Below are positions 57,444-64,000 of a stretch of DNA of 64,000 bases, piece after piece. Position 1 is the stretch's first letter. The number at the start of each line of letters is the position of its first letter. Source of the stretch: Actinomadura rifamycini DSM 43936 (GTDB lineage Bacteria; Actinomycetota; Actinomycetes; Streptosporangiales; Streptosporangiaceae); assembly GCF_000425065.1 (NCBI RefSeq), contig NZ_AULB01000016.1, positions 124,001 to 188,000 on the forward strand. The letters are read 5' to 3'. A model generated the notes under the pieces. The model was not told the DNA's origin and searched no databases. It saw nothing but the letters and a program-made list of their open reading frames with translations. Position numbers and translations under genes: made by a program.

Positions 57444-58408
57444 CGCCCTTCCGTGCGCGCGCGGCCCGGTTCGTCCAGTCCGATCACGGGCGGGACGTCC
57501 TCGGGCGACTCCAGCGCCGGGGACGACGCCTCGGCGGCCTTCGCGAGCTCCTGCTCGGCCTTCGCGAGCCGCTCGCCGAGGTCCGGCTTCTCCCGCGGCT
57601 CCTCCTCGACGGTCTTCTTCGCGTCGCTCGTCATCTTGTCGAAGAACCGCAGGACCTCCACCGGGAGCGGCATGATCAGCGTGCTGTTCTTCTCGGCGGA
57701 CACGTCGACGACCGTCTGCAGCAGCCGCAGCTGGAGCGCCGCCGGGTCCTGCGACATGATCTCCGCGGCGGCGGCGAGCCGCTTGGACGCCTGGAACTCG
57801 CCGTCCGCGGCGATGATCCGCGCCCGCCGCTCCCGCTCCGCCTCGGCCTGCCGCGCCATCGACCGCTTCATGCCCTCCGGCAGCGACACGTCCTTGATCT
57901 CGACCCGCTCGATGAGGATGCCCCACGGGTCCTGCGTGATCTCGTCGATGATCGACCGCAGCTTGGCGTTGATCTTCTGCCGCTCGCCGAGCAGCTCCTG
58001 CATGTCCGCCTGCCCGATGACCGACCGCAGCGACGTCTGCGCGACCTGGGACACGGCGTACCCGTAGTTCTGGACGTTCACGATCGCCTTCACCGGGTCG
58101 ATCACCCGGAAGTAGACGACGGCGTCCACGCGGACGCTCACGTTGTCCTCGGTGATGCCCTCCTGGGCGGGCACGTCCATCGTGATCGTCTGGCGGCTGA
58201 CCTTCTGCATCCGTTCGACCACCGGGACGATCGCCGTCAGCCCCGGCGCCCGCACCGCCCCGGGCCGCAACTGCCCGCCGCGCTGCACCTGGCCGAACCT
58301 GAACACGATGCCGTGCTCGAACTGCTGCACCACCCGGATCGCCGAGCCCGCCACCATCAGCCCGACCACGGCGATGCCCAGGAGCACAATAAGGATGATC
58401 GCTTCCAT
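57359..58408 (-). CDS. SPFH/band-7 (slipin-type) membrane protein
   Basis: A 349-residue stomatin/slipin-like protein. An N-terminal span (MEAIILIVLLGIAVVGLMVAG) precedes the SPFH domain (VVQQFEHGIVFRFGQVQ, VDAVVYFRVIDPVKAIVNVQNY, LRSVIGQADMQELLGERQKI, DPWGILIERVEIKDVSLPEGMKRSMARQAEAERERRARI). The tail is acidic/Ala/Pro-rich. It is expected to form membrane-microdomain oligomers. No NfeD partner gene is adjacent, which is unusual for this group. The ATG at 58408 follows GAGAGG. Confidence 0.92.
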   Translation of the reverse strand: MEAIILIVLLGIAVVGLMVAGSAIRVVQQFEHGIVFRFGQVQRGGQLRPGAVRAPGLTAIVPVVERMQKVSRQTITMDVPAQEGITEDNVSVRVDAVVYFRVIDPVKAIVNVQNYGYAVSQVAQTSLRSVIGQADMQELLGERQKINAKLRSIIDEITQDPWGILIERVEIKDVSLPEGMKRSMARQAEAERERRARIIAADGEFQASKRLAAAAEIMSQDPAALQLRLLQTVVDVSAEKNSTLIMPLPVEVLRFFDKMTSDAKKTVEEEPREKPDLGERLAKAEQELAKAAEASSPALESPEDVPPVIGLDEPGRARTEGRQGIAGGEPGATPATGAPEGERRDPPLD

Positions 58409-58651
58409 CTTTCGGGCACCTCTCTCCCGCGGGGCCGCCCCCCGGGAGCCCGCGACGCCGTCCGGACCGCCGGGTGCGGGCGCACCCGTCCGGACGAGCC
58501 GGCCCGGGAGCCGGTGTCACGTTTCCCAGCTAACCCCGTGGGCACGCCGGAACACAACGGTTCGCACGCGAATCCCGAGCGGGGGGCACATCGTGTCAGG
58601 GATCACTTGCATGAGACGCGACGGCCTCTAAAGCTCGCGGCGGACGAACGA

Positions 58652-58657
58652 TATGGT
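58652..58657 (+). promoter_or_regulatory. -10 box TATGGT deciding the ArsA-1 start
   Basis: TATGGT, seven bases, then GTG at 58665. The in-frame ATG at 58653 lies inside this -10 box and is unlikely to be transcribed. Confidence 0.5.
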
Positions 58658-58664
58658 CGATCGG

Positions 58665-59660
58665 GTGAGCGCGAGAGACACCGACTGGGACGGGGTGCGC
58701 CTGCACGTCGTCACCGGCAAGGGCGGCACCGGCAAGACCACCGTGGCCGCCGCACTCGCCCTGGCGCTGGCCGCCGGCGGCCGCCGGGTGCTGCTCGTCG
58801 AGGTCGAGGGCCGGCAGGGCATCGCCCAGCTCTTCGACTGCCCGCCGCTCCCGTACGAGGAGCGCCGCGTCGCCGTCGCGCCGGGCGGCGGGGACGTCCA
58901 CGCGCTCGCCGTCGACACCGAAGAGGCGCTCATCGAGTACCTCGAAATGTTCTACAACCTCAAGCGCGCCGGGAAGGCCATGACCCGGCTCGGCATCGTC
59001 GACTTCGTCACCACGATCGCCCCCGGCCTGCGCGACGTCATCCTCACCGGCAAGACGAGCGAGTCCGTGCGCCGCCGCAAGAAGGACGGCTCGTTCATCT
59101 ACGACGCCGTCGTCATGGACGCCCCGCCCACCGGCCGCATCACCAAGTTCCTCAACGTCAACGACGAGGTGTCCGGGCTCGCGAAGGTCGGGCCCGTCCG
59201 CAACCACGCCGACACCGTGATGAAGGTCGTGCGCAGCCCCGAGACGGCCGTCCACTTCGTCACGCTGCTGGAGGAGATGCCCGTCCAGGAGACGATGGAC
59301 GGCATCCGCGACCTCGAGGCGGTCGGCCTCCCGATCGGTGCGGTCATCGTGAACATGGAGCACACGCCCGTCCTGTCCGAGGACGACCGGTCCCGCGCCG
59401 CCGCCGGCGAGCTCGACATCGACGAGATCGTCCGCGGGGTGAAGGCCGCCGGCCTGGAGCGCGACGCCGAGGCCGTCGCCGGGGTGCTGGCCGCCGAGGC
59501 CGGCGAGCACGCCCGCCGCACCGCCCTGCAGCGCCGCGAGAAGGAGCGCCTGGAGTCCATCGACCGGCCCCGCTACACGCTCCCGCTGCTGTCCGACGGC
59601 ATGGACCTCGCCGGCCTGTACGACCTGGCGGCGGCGCTGCGAGAACAGGGCGCGGCATGA
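58665..59660 (+). CDS. ArsA/Get3-like ATPase, first of a pair
   Basis: A 331-residue deviant P-loop ATPase at the SCO3578/Rv3679 position. The P-loop is VVTGKGGTGKTTVAAALA; VEVEGRQGIAQLF, VVMDAPPTGRITKFL (switch) and GAVIVNMEHTPVLSEDD follow. The Rv3679-Rv3680 pair forms a complex linked to stress tolerance. No arsenite operon is nearby, so arsenite export is unlikely. The GTG at 58665 was chosen because of the TATGGT box. Its TGA overlaps the ATG of the repeat-encoded small ORF. Confidence 0.9.
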   Translation: MSARDTDWDGVRLHVVTGKGGTGKTTVAAALALALAAGGRRVLLVEVEGRQGIAQLFDCPPLPYEERRVAVAPGGGDVHALAVDTEEALIEYLEMFYNLKRAGKAMTRLGIVDFVTTIAPGLRDVILTGKTSESVRRRKKDGSFIYDAVVMDAPPTGRITKFLNVNDEVSGLAKVGPVRNHADTVMKVVRSPETAVHFVTLLEEMPVQETMDGIRDLEAVGLPIGAVIVNMEHTPVLSEDDRSRAAAGELDIDEIVRGVKAAGLERDAEAVAGVLAAEAGEHARRTALQRREKERLESIDRPRYTLPLLSDGMDLAGLYDLAAALREQGAA

Positions 59661-59790
59661 GGGAGCGGAGCCTGCGGAGCGAGCTCATGCCGCCCACCGG
59701 GGGGCGTGGGGGGTCGTCCCCCCACAGACAACACGGCATGAGGGAGCGGAGCCTGCGGAGCGAGCTCATGCCGCCCACCGGGGGGCGTGG
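59653..59790 (+). repeat. 57-bp direct repeat, MIRU-like
   Basis: Identical copies lie at 59653-59709 and 59734-59790, period 81 bp (27 codons). Each begins CGGCATGAGGGAGCGGAGCC and ends CCGGGGGGCGTGG. A trace of a third copy (CGGCATGAG) lies at 59803-59811. The 5' part is palindromic (CATGAG ... CTCATG) and could fold as a hairpin. Confidence 0.95.
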
Positions 59791-59839
59791 CCACGGAGAG
59801 CACGGCATGAGCGGGATGAGGGAGACGAGCCGACGATGA
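59657..59839 (+). CDS. 60-residue repeat-encoded coupler ORF
   Basis: The frame reads MRERSLRSELMPPTGGRG twice, then HGEHGMSGMRETSRR. Its ATG overlaps the ArsA-1 stop and its TGA overlaps the ArsA-2 start, both as ATGA. This is how mycobacterial MIRU elements sit between coupled genes. The protein may matter less than continuous translation across the insert. There is no ribosome site of its own; expression is inferred. Confidence 0.55.
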   Translation: MRERSLRSELMPPTGGRGGSSPHRQHGMRERSLRSELMPPTGGRGHGEHGMSGMRETSRR

Positions 59840-60990
59840 GCCCGACCGCCAAGACCCCGCCCGCGCTGGACGTCGACCGGCTGCTGGACGACCCGCGCAC
59901 CAAGATCATCGTCTGCTGCGGGTCCGGCGGCGTCGGCAAGACCACGACCGCCGCGGCGCTCGGTGTCCGCGCCGCCGAGCGCGGGCGCGACGTCGTCGTC
60001 CTCACCGTCGACCCGGCGCGGCGGCTCGCCCAGTCGATGGGCCTCAGCGAGCTCGACAACAACCCCCGCAAGATCGAGATCGACGGCGACGGCGAGCTGC
60101 ACGCCATGATGCTCGACATGAAGCGGACGTTCGACGAGATCGTCGAGGCGCACGCCGATCCCGACCGCGCGAAGCAGATCCTCGCCAACCCCTTCTACCA
60201 GTCGCTCTCCTCGAGCCTGTCGGGCACGCAGGAGTACATGGCGATGGAGAAGCTCGGCCAGCTCCACCGGTCCGGCGCCTGGGACCTCATCATCGTCGAC
60301 ACCCCGCCGTCGCGGAACGCGCTCGACTTCCTCGACGCGCCCGAGCGGATGGGCCGGTTCCTCGACGGCCGGTTCATGAAGATGCTCGCGGCGCCCGCGA
60401 AGACCGGCGGCCGCTTCGGCGTCAAGGTGATCAGCGCCGGGTTCGGCATGTTCACCGGGGTCGTCAACAAGGTCATCGGCGTCCAGCTGCTCCGCGACGT
60501 CCAGACGTTCGTCGCCGCGTTCGACACGGTGTTCGGCGGGTTCCAGGAGCGCGCCGAGAAGACCTTCCAGCTGCTGCAGACGCCCGGCACCGCGTTCCTC
60601 GTCGTGGCCGCGCCGGAGCCGGACGCGCTGCGCGAGGCGTCCTACTTCATCGAGCGGCTGGCCGAGGAGCGGATGCCGCTCGCGGGCCTCGTCGTCAACC
60701 GGGTGCACGAGTCCGCCGCGGACGGGCTGTCGGCCGCCCGCAGCCTCGCCGCCGCCGAGACGCTCGAGGAGCGCGGCGACCACGCGCTCACGGCGGCGCT
60801 GCTGCGGCTGCACTCCGACCGCATGCAGCTCGCGGCCCGCGAGGAGCGCCTCCGCGAGAACTTCGCCTCCACGCACCCGGCCGTCCCGGTGACGGCCGTG
60901 CCCGCGCAGGCCGAGGACGTCCACGACCTGGACGGCCTGCGCCTCGTCGGCGAGGACCTGGCGGCCCGCGACCACGAGTCCGCCGCCTGA
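59836..60990 (+). CDS. ArsA/Get3-like ATPase, second of a pair
   Basis: A 384-residue homologue at the SCO3577/Rv3680 position. P-loop IIVCCGSGGVGKTTTAAALG; VLTVDPARRLAQSMGL, DLIIVDTPPSRNALDFLD and LVVNRVHESAADGLS follow. The central hydrophobic, Phe/Met-rich part (FMKMLAAPAKTGGRFGVKVISAGFGMFTGVV) resembles the client-binding region of Get3-type proteins. It probably forms a heterocomplex with ArsA-1. The ATG overlaps the small ORF's stop. Confidence 0.93.
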   Translation: MSPTAKTPPALDVDRLLDDPRTKIIVCCGSGGVGKTTTAAALGVRAAERGRDVVVLTVDPARRLAQSMGLSELDNNPRKIEIDGDGELHAMMLDMKRTFDEIVEAHADPDRAKQILANPFYQSLSSSLSGTQEYMAMEKLGQLHRSGAWDLIIVDTPPSRNALDFLDAPERMGRFLDGRFMKMLAAPAKTGGRFGVKVISAGFGMFTGVVNKVIGVQLLRDVQTFVAAFDTVFGGFQERAEKTFQLLQTPGTAFLVVAAPEPDALREASYFIERLAEERMPLAGLVVNRVHESAADGLSAARSLAAAETLEERGDHALTAALLRLHSDRMQLAAREERLRENFASTHPAVPVTAVPAQAEDVHDLDGLRLVGEDLAARDHESAA

Positions 60991-61051
60991 CCCCGTTCCG
61001 CGACGCCGGCGCCCGATCGAAAACCGGGGGCCGGAGGGTGTCTCGTTCGTC

Positions 61052-61057
61052 TAGGTT
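61052..61057 (+). promoter_or_regulatory. -10 box TAGGTT, leaderless start
   Basis: TAGGTT, CGCGGC, then GTG at 61064; no ribosome site is seen. Confidence 0.5.
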
Positions 61058-61063
61058 CGCGGC

Positions 61064-62023
61064 GTGTTCTCCCTCAAGGAACCTCCGCTGTTCACGCGCC
61101 TCCGCGACGCGCGCCGCATTCTGGTGGCCGGCGCGGGAGGCGGCTTCGACGTCTACGCCGGGCTGCCCCTCGCCCTCGCCCTCTGGGACGACGGCAAGGA
61201 GGTGCATCTCGCGAACCTGTCGTTCAGCTCCCTGGACGGCCTGCCGCTGGACGCCTGGGCCGAGGCCGACGTCGCAACCGTCACGCCCGCCACCCCCGGC
61301 CGCGACCCGTACTTCCCCGAGGGCGCCCTGGCCCGCTGGCTCGACCGCCACGGGCTCCCCTCGACCGTCCACGCGTTCCCCAAGGTCGGCGTGCGGCCGC
61401 TGCGCGCCGCCTACGCGCACCTGGTCGAGAAGCTGGAGCTGGACGCGATCGTCCTGGTGGACGGCGGCACCGACATCCTGATGCGCGGCGACGAGGCGGG
61501 GCTCGGCACGCCCGAGGAGGACATGGCGAGCCTCGCGGCGGTGCACGGCCTGGACGTCGCAGAGAAACTCGTCGTCTGCCTGGGGTTCGGTGTGGACGCC
61601 TACCACGGCGTGAACCACGCGCAGGTTCTGGAGAACCTCGCGGCCCTCTCCCGGGACGGCGCGTACTTGGGCGCCGTGTCCATCCCGTTCGACAGCCGGG
61701 AGGCGGCCCTCTACCTGGACGCCGTGGACCACGCGCAGGCGTCGACGCCGTCGCGTCCCAGCATCGTGAACGGGTCGATCGCCGCGGCCGTCCGGGGGTT
61801 GTTCGGCGACGTCCGCTTCACCGACCGCACCCGGGGCGGGGAGCTGTTCATCAACCCGCTGATGGCGATGTACTTCGCCGTCGACCTGGACGGCCTCGCC
61901 CGCCGCTCCCTGTACCTCGACCGGCTGGAGGGCACCTCGCTGATGCGGCAGATCCACTCCGTCATCGCGGACTTCCGCGCGGACCTGCCGCGCTTCCGAC
62001 CGCCGCTCCAGTACCCGCACTGA
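61064..62023 (+). CDS. DUF1152 protein
   Basis: A 319-residue soluble protein of the DUF1152 family. RRILVAGAGGGFDVYAGLPLALAL is a glycine-rich nucleotide-binding-like start; VLVDGGTDILMRGDEAGLGTPEEDM and VVCLGFGVDAYHGV are hallmark acidic loops; GGELFINPLMAMYFAVDLD closes it. Function is unknown; the fold suggests a nucleotide or sugar ligand. The GTG at 61064 lies six bases after TAGGTT. It stands alone, convergent with wblA. Confidence 0.88.
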   Translation: MFSLKEPPLFTRLRDARRILVAGAGGGFDVYAGLPLALALWDDGKEVHLANLSFSSLDGLPLDAWAEADVATVTPATPGRDPYFPEGALARWLDRHGLPSTVHAFPKVGVRPLRAAYAHLVEKLELDAIVLVDGGTDILMRGDEAGLGTPEEDMASLAAVHGLDVAEKLVVCLGFGVDAYHGVNHAQVLENLAALSRDGAYLGAVSIPFDSREAALYLDAVDHAQASTPSRPSIVNGSIAAAVRGLFGDVRFTDRTRGGELFINPLMAMYFAVDLDGLARRSLYLDRLEGTSLMRQIHSVIADFRADLPRFRPPLQYPH

Positions 62024-62367
62024 CGAACGGAACGGTCGTCCGCAATGCACTTCGGCGACCGAAAAGGCGCCACCGGACGGACGAGCCGACCGTTCATCGC
62101 ACGCACCCGAGGCCATCCGGCAAACGCAGCGACATGCGCGAACACGACCGGGCGCGGCGATCGCCGGATGGCGCGCACCCGCCGTTCCCGACCGTTCAAT
62201 TTCGGTCGTCCGAAATAGCAGTTCACCGCATCACGCGGGGAACGGACCCGATCGGGACGTGCACGGCGGCGGGCCCGCACCGATGATCGGTGCGGGCCCG
62301 CCGCCGTGTCCGTTGCAATGCCGCATGGCCCGGATCCGCACCGGATCCGGGGCCGCCCGACGGGCCG
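62024..62367. other. 344-bp gap between DUF1152 and wblA
   Basis: No gene-like frame is seen. The right half holds the long palindromic terminator (62262-62308). The left half (62024-62260) shows nothing I can name. Confidence 0.6.
62262..62308. terminator. 23-bp perfect palindromic terminator
   Basis: The arms run from CACGGCGGCGGGCCCG (62262 on) to CACCGAT and back with no mismatch around one central G (62285): 23 paired bases. It lies between convergent genes, 60 bp downstream of wblA, and can stop both transcripts. Confidence 0.8.
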
Positions 62368-62679
62368 TCAGCTCGCGACGAGCTCTTCCTCGTCGGCGTC
62401 CGCCGACCGCTCGTACTCCTCCTTGGCGGTCTCCAGCAGGTCGCGCCACGACCGCACGTCCGGCCGCCGCCGCAGCAGCGCCCGTCGCTCGCGCTCGGTC
62501 ATCCCACCCCAGACACCGAACTCGATCCGGTTGTCCAACGCGTCCGCAAGGCACTCCGTCCGCACCGGGCAACCGCGGCAGATGAGCTTGGCCCGGTTCT
62601 GCGCCGCACCCTGCACGAACAGAGCGTCCGGGTCCGCGTTACGGCAGGCGGCGCGGGCGGTCCAATCCGTGATCCACAT
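62368..62679 (-). CDS. wblA: WhiB-like regulator WblA (WhiB4 orthologue)
   Basis: A 103-residue WhiB-family iron-sulfur protein. The four cluster cysteines are C12, C34, C37 and C43 (LICRGCPVRTEC), followed by the turn FGVWGGMTERERR and a basic C-terminus (RRALLRRRPDVRSW). The sequence LFVQGAAQNRAK and the position beside the PBP match Streptomyces WblA (SCO3579) and mycobacterial WhiB4 (Rv3681c), redox-responsive regulators of development, secondary metabolism or oxidative stress. The ATG at 62679 follows GGGAGTGGGG. Confidence 0.95.
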   Translation of the reverse strand: MWITDWTARAACRNADPDALFVQGAAQNRAKLICRGCPVRTECLADALDNRIEFGVWGGMTERERRALLRRRPDVRSWRDLLETAKEEYERSADADEEELVAS

Positions 62680-62997
62680 CTTGGCCCCACTCCCCTAGGG
62701 TCTGTGTCGATTTGCGCTCCATGGCCGGACGGGCGCGGACGTCAGGCCGCCAAACGAAAGCCGTGGGGAAGAACTTACGGAAGCGAGGGACGTTTCAACA
62801 GTCCCCGATGGGCCCATTCTCGATATAGCCCTCCAGGGCCATACCGCCGGAACGGACTAGTTACCTCTAGTTGACGCGCGAGACACCGCCCAGGTTGTCA
62901 CGATGACCACAGAACGGGCGGAACTTCTCGTGCCGGACACCGAACCCGCGGCGGCCGTGTCCCGTATGCACCTGTCGTCCCGCGTACCCTAGAGCGC
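62680..62997. other. 318-bp divergent promoter region of wblA and the PBP gene
   Basis: AT-rich for this genome around 62750-62890. It contains GCCCTCCAGGGC (a small dyad near 62828) and two CTAGTT motifs eight bases apart (near 62856-62875). The PBP -10 lies at its right end. No gene is seen. Confidence 0.5.
62985..62990 (+). promoter_or_regulatory. -10 box TACCCT, leaderless start of the PBP gene
   Basis: TACCCT, seven bases (AGAGCGC), then GTG at 62998. Confidence 0.5.
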
Positions 62998-64000
62998 GTG
63001 CGCGTTGCGAATTCGGATCGGGGTAAGGCCCTCACCACGCTGATCAAGCTGCTGGGAACGGGCATCGTCGCGGGCGTACTGGTCGCCCTGGTCGCCTTGC
63101 CGGGCGTCGGGAGCGCGGGCATCACCGCGCGCGACGCGGCGAACAACTTCCAGGAGATGGACAGCGAGCTCAACACCTCGCCGCCGTCCGAGAAGACCGT
63201 GCTGTACGACGCCGACGGCAAGCCGTTCGCCACCTTCTTCGACAAGTACCGCGAGTCCGTCCGGCTCGACCAGATCGCCCCCATCATGCGGCAGGCGATG
63301 ATCGACATCGAGGACTCCCGGTTCTACGAGCACGGCGCCATGGACATCGAGGGCACGATGCGCGCACTGGCCTCGAACGTCGGCTCCACCACCACGCAGG
63401 GCGGCTCCACCCTCACCCAGCAGTACGTGAAGAACCTGCTGGTCGACAGCGCACAGACGCAGGAGGAGTACAAGGAGGTCACCGCCCCCACCGTCGGCCG
63501 CAAGATCCGCGAGCTGCGCTACGCGCTCGAGGTCGAGAAGACGATGTCCAAGGACCAGATCCTCGAGGGCTACCTCAACATCGCCTACTTCGGCGGCGGC
63601 GCGTACGGCGTGCAGGCCGCGTCCAAGCGCTACTTCAGCAAGCCGGCGTCCAAGCTGACCCTCGGCGAGGCCGCCCTGCTCGCCGGCATCACCCAGAACC
63701 CCACCGCCTACGAGCCGCACCGCAACCCGAAGGACGCGCGCGCCCGGCGCGACGTCGTCCTGCAGCGGATGGCCGAGCTGGGGCACATCACCAAGGCCCA
63801 GGCCGACCAGGCCGCCGCCAAGCCGGTCGAGCTGAACCCCACCGAGCCCGTCGGCGGCTGCCAGACGAGCCAGGCCCCGTACTTCTGCGAGTACGCGAAG
63901 TACGACGTCCTCAACACCCTCGCCGACGGCAAGTACTGGGAGATGGACGCGAAGGAGCAGCAGTCCATCGTCAACAAGCTCAACCGCGGCGGCTACACCG
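62998..64000 (+). CDS. ponA2: class A penicillin-binding protein, N-terminal part
   Basis: The first 334 residues of a bifunctional peptidoglycan synthase; the transpeptidase half lies beyond the window. A short cytoplasmic start and one span (LIKLLGTGIVAGVLVALVALPG) precede the GT51 glycosyltransferase: QAMIDIEDSRFYEHGAMD (catalytic Glu), GGSTLTQQYVKNLL, RKIRELRYALEVEKTMSKDQILEGYLNIAYFGGGAYGVQAAS and LTLGEAALLAGITQNPTAYEP. A Cys pair (GCQTSQAPYFC) follows. The position matches SCO3580 and ponA2 (Rv3682). The GTG at 62998 fits the leaderless rule. Confidence 0.92.
   Translation, partial: MRVANSDRGKALTTLIKLLGTGIVAGVLVALVALPGVGSAGITARDAANNFQEMDSELNTSPPSEKTVLYDADGKPFATFFDKYRESVRLDQIAPIMRQAMIDIEDSRFYEHGAMDIEGTMRALASNVGSTTTQGGSTLTQQYVKNLLVDSAQTQEEYKEVTAPTVGRKIRELRYALEVEKTMSKDQILEGYLNIAYFGGGAYGVQAASKRYFSKPASKLTLGEAALLAGITQNPTAYEPHRNPKDARARRDVVLQRMAELGHITKAQADQAAAKPVELNPTEPVGGCQTSQAPYFCEYAKYDVLNTLADGKYWEMDAKEQQSIVNKLNRGGYT

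Noticed and set aside
56558..59839. 1093-codon plus-strand frame across AraC, SPFH and ArsA-1
   Set aside because: It runs through three well-supported genes in wrong frames and encodes Arg/Pro-rich sequence. Only its last 60 codons, from 59657, have a start of their own, and those are listed separately.
58665..60990. Arsenite resistance operon
   Set aside because: The two ArsA-type ATPases lack arsR, arsB/ACR3 or arsC neighbours and match the conserved SCO3577-3578 / Rv3679-3680 pair.

Overview
The window looks like a chromosome segment of a high-GC filamentous actinomycete, most likely of the Thermomonosporaceae/Streptosporangiales type (Actinomadura-like). The support is extreme third-position GC, a WhiB-family protein, a BldG-type STAS protein, an actinobacterial Tad locus, and many genes that appear to be leaderless. 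Genus level is inference. I see no tRNA, rRNA, CRISPR array, intact insertion sequence or prophage. Both ends cut through genes: a CapA-like lipoprotein on the left and a class A penicillin-binding protein on the right.

Left part (1-30 kb), lineage-variable: a Fur/PerR-type regulator with a monofunctional catalase (0.8-2.8 kb); an ECF sigma factor with its membrane partner; a stand-alone molybdopterin oxidoreductase; a regulator with an IS30-type HTH facing an operator-rich gap and a DUF4097 plus DrrAB-type ABC operon (6.9-10.3 kb); a Rieske/DUF2231 protein; a small gene under a LexA-like box (11.5 kb); a TauE exporter and an ABC ATPase; an RDD protein with a PGYGQ-rich tail; a two-component system with a PP2C phosphatase (16.9-19.6 kb); an MFS / QueA-like / SerB run; a FUSC-type membrane protein; a SixA-type phosphatase; and a proton-pumping pyrophosphatase.

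Right part (29.8-64 kb), a deeply conserved actinobacterial block. From memory, the order matches Streptomyces coelicolor about SCO3546-SCO3580 and Mycobacterium tuberculosis about Rv3649-Rv3682. It holds hppA, an anti-sigma factor and bldG; a DEAH helicase with a DUF1998-type zinc cluster; the Tad/CpaE secretion operon (41.2 kb down to 36.2 kb, minus strand); acs, nhaA, a holin-X protein and an epoxide hydrolase; a MarP-type protease, Nudix, nth and crp; a metallo-beta-lactamase, Nudix, RidA and DUF4177; two ArsA/Get3-like ATPases; DUF1152; wblA (whiB4 orthologue); and a ponA2-type PBP. Genes that seem inserted into this order are an aminoglycoside-phosphotransferase-like gene with duplicated start modules, and a DUF4345 / AraC / SPFH cassette.

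The most notable structures are: a MIRU-like 57-bp direct repeat whose small ORF overlaps both ArsA genes by ATGA; a leaderless 10-codon upstream ORF coupled to a gene at 14.47 kb; a relic of a short-chain dehydrogenase coupled to the MFS gene; a dense GCAACG/CGTTGC operator field at 7.7 kb; a LexA-like palindrome before an uncharacterised small gene; and at least ten genes whose start lies 6-7 nt after a TANNNT -10 box. No wholly new multi-gene system is obvious. The best candidates are the operator/IS30-HTH/DUF4097/ABC unit and the MIRU-like coupler.
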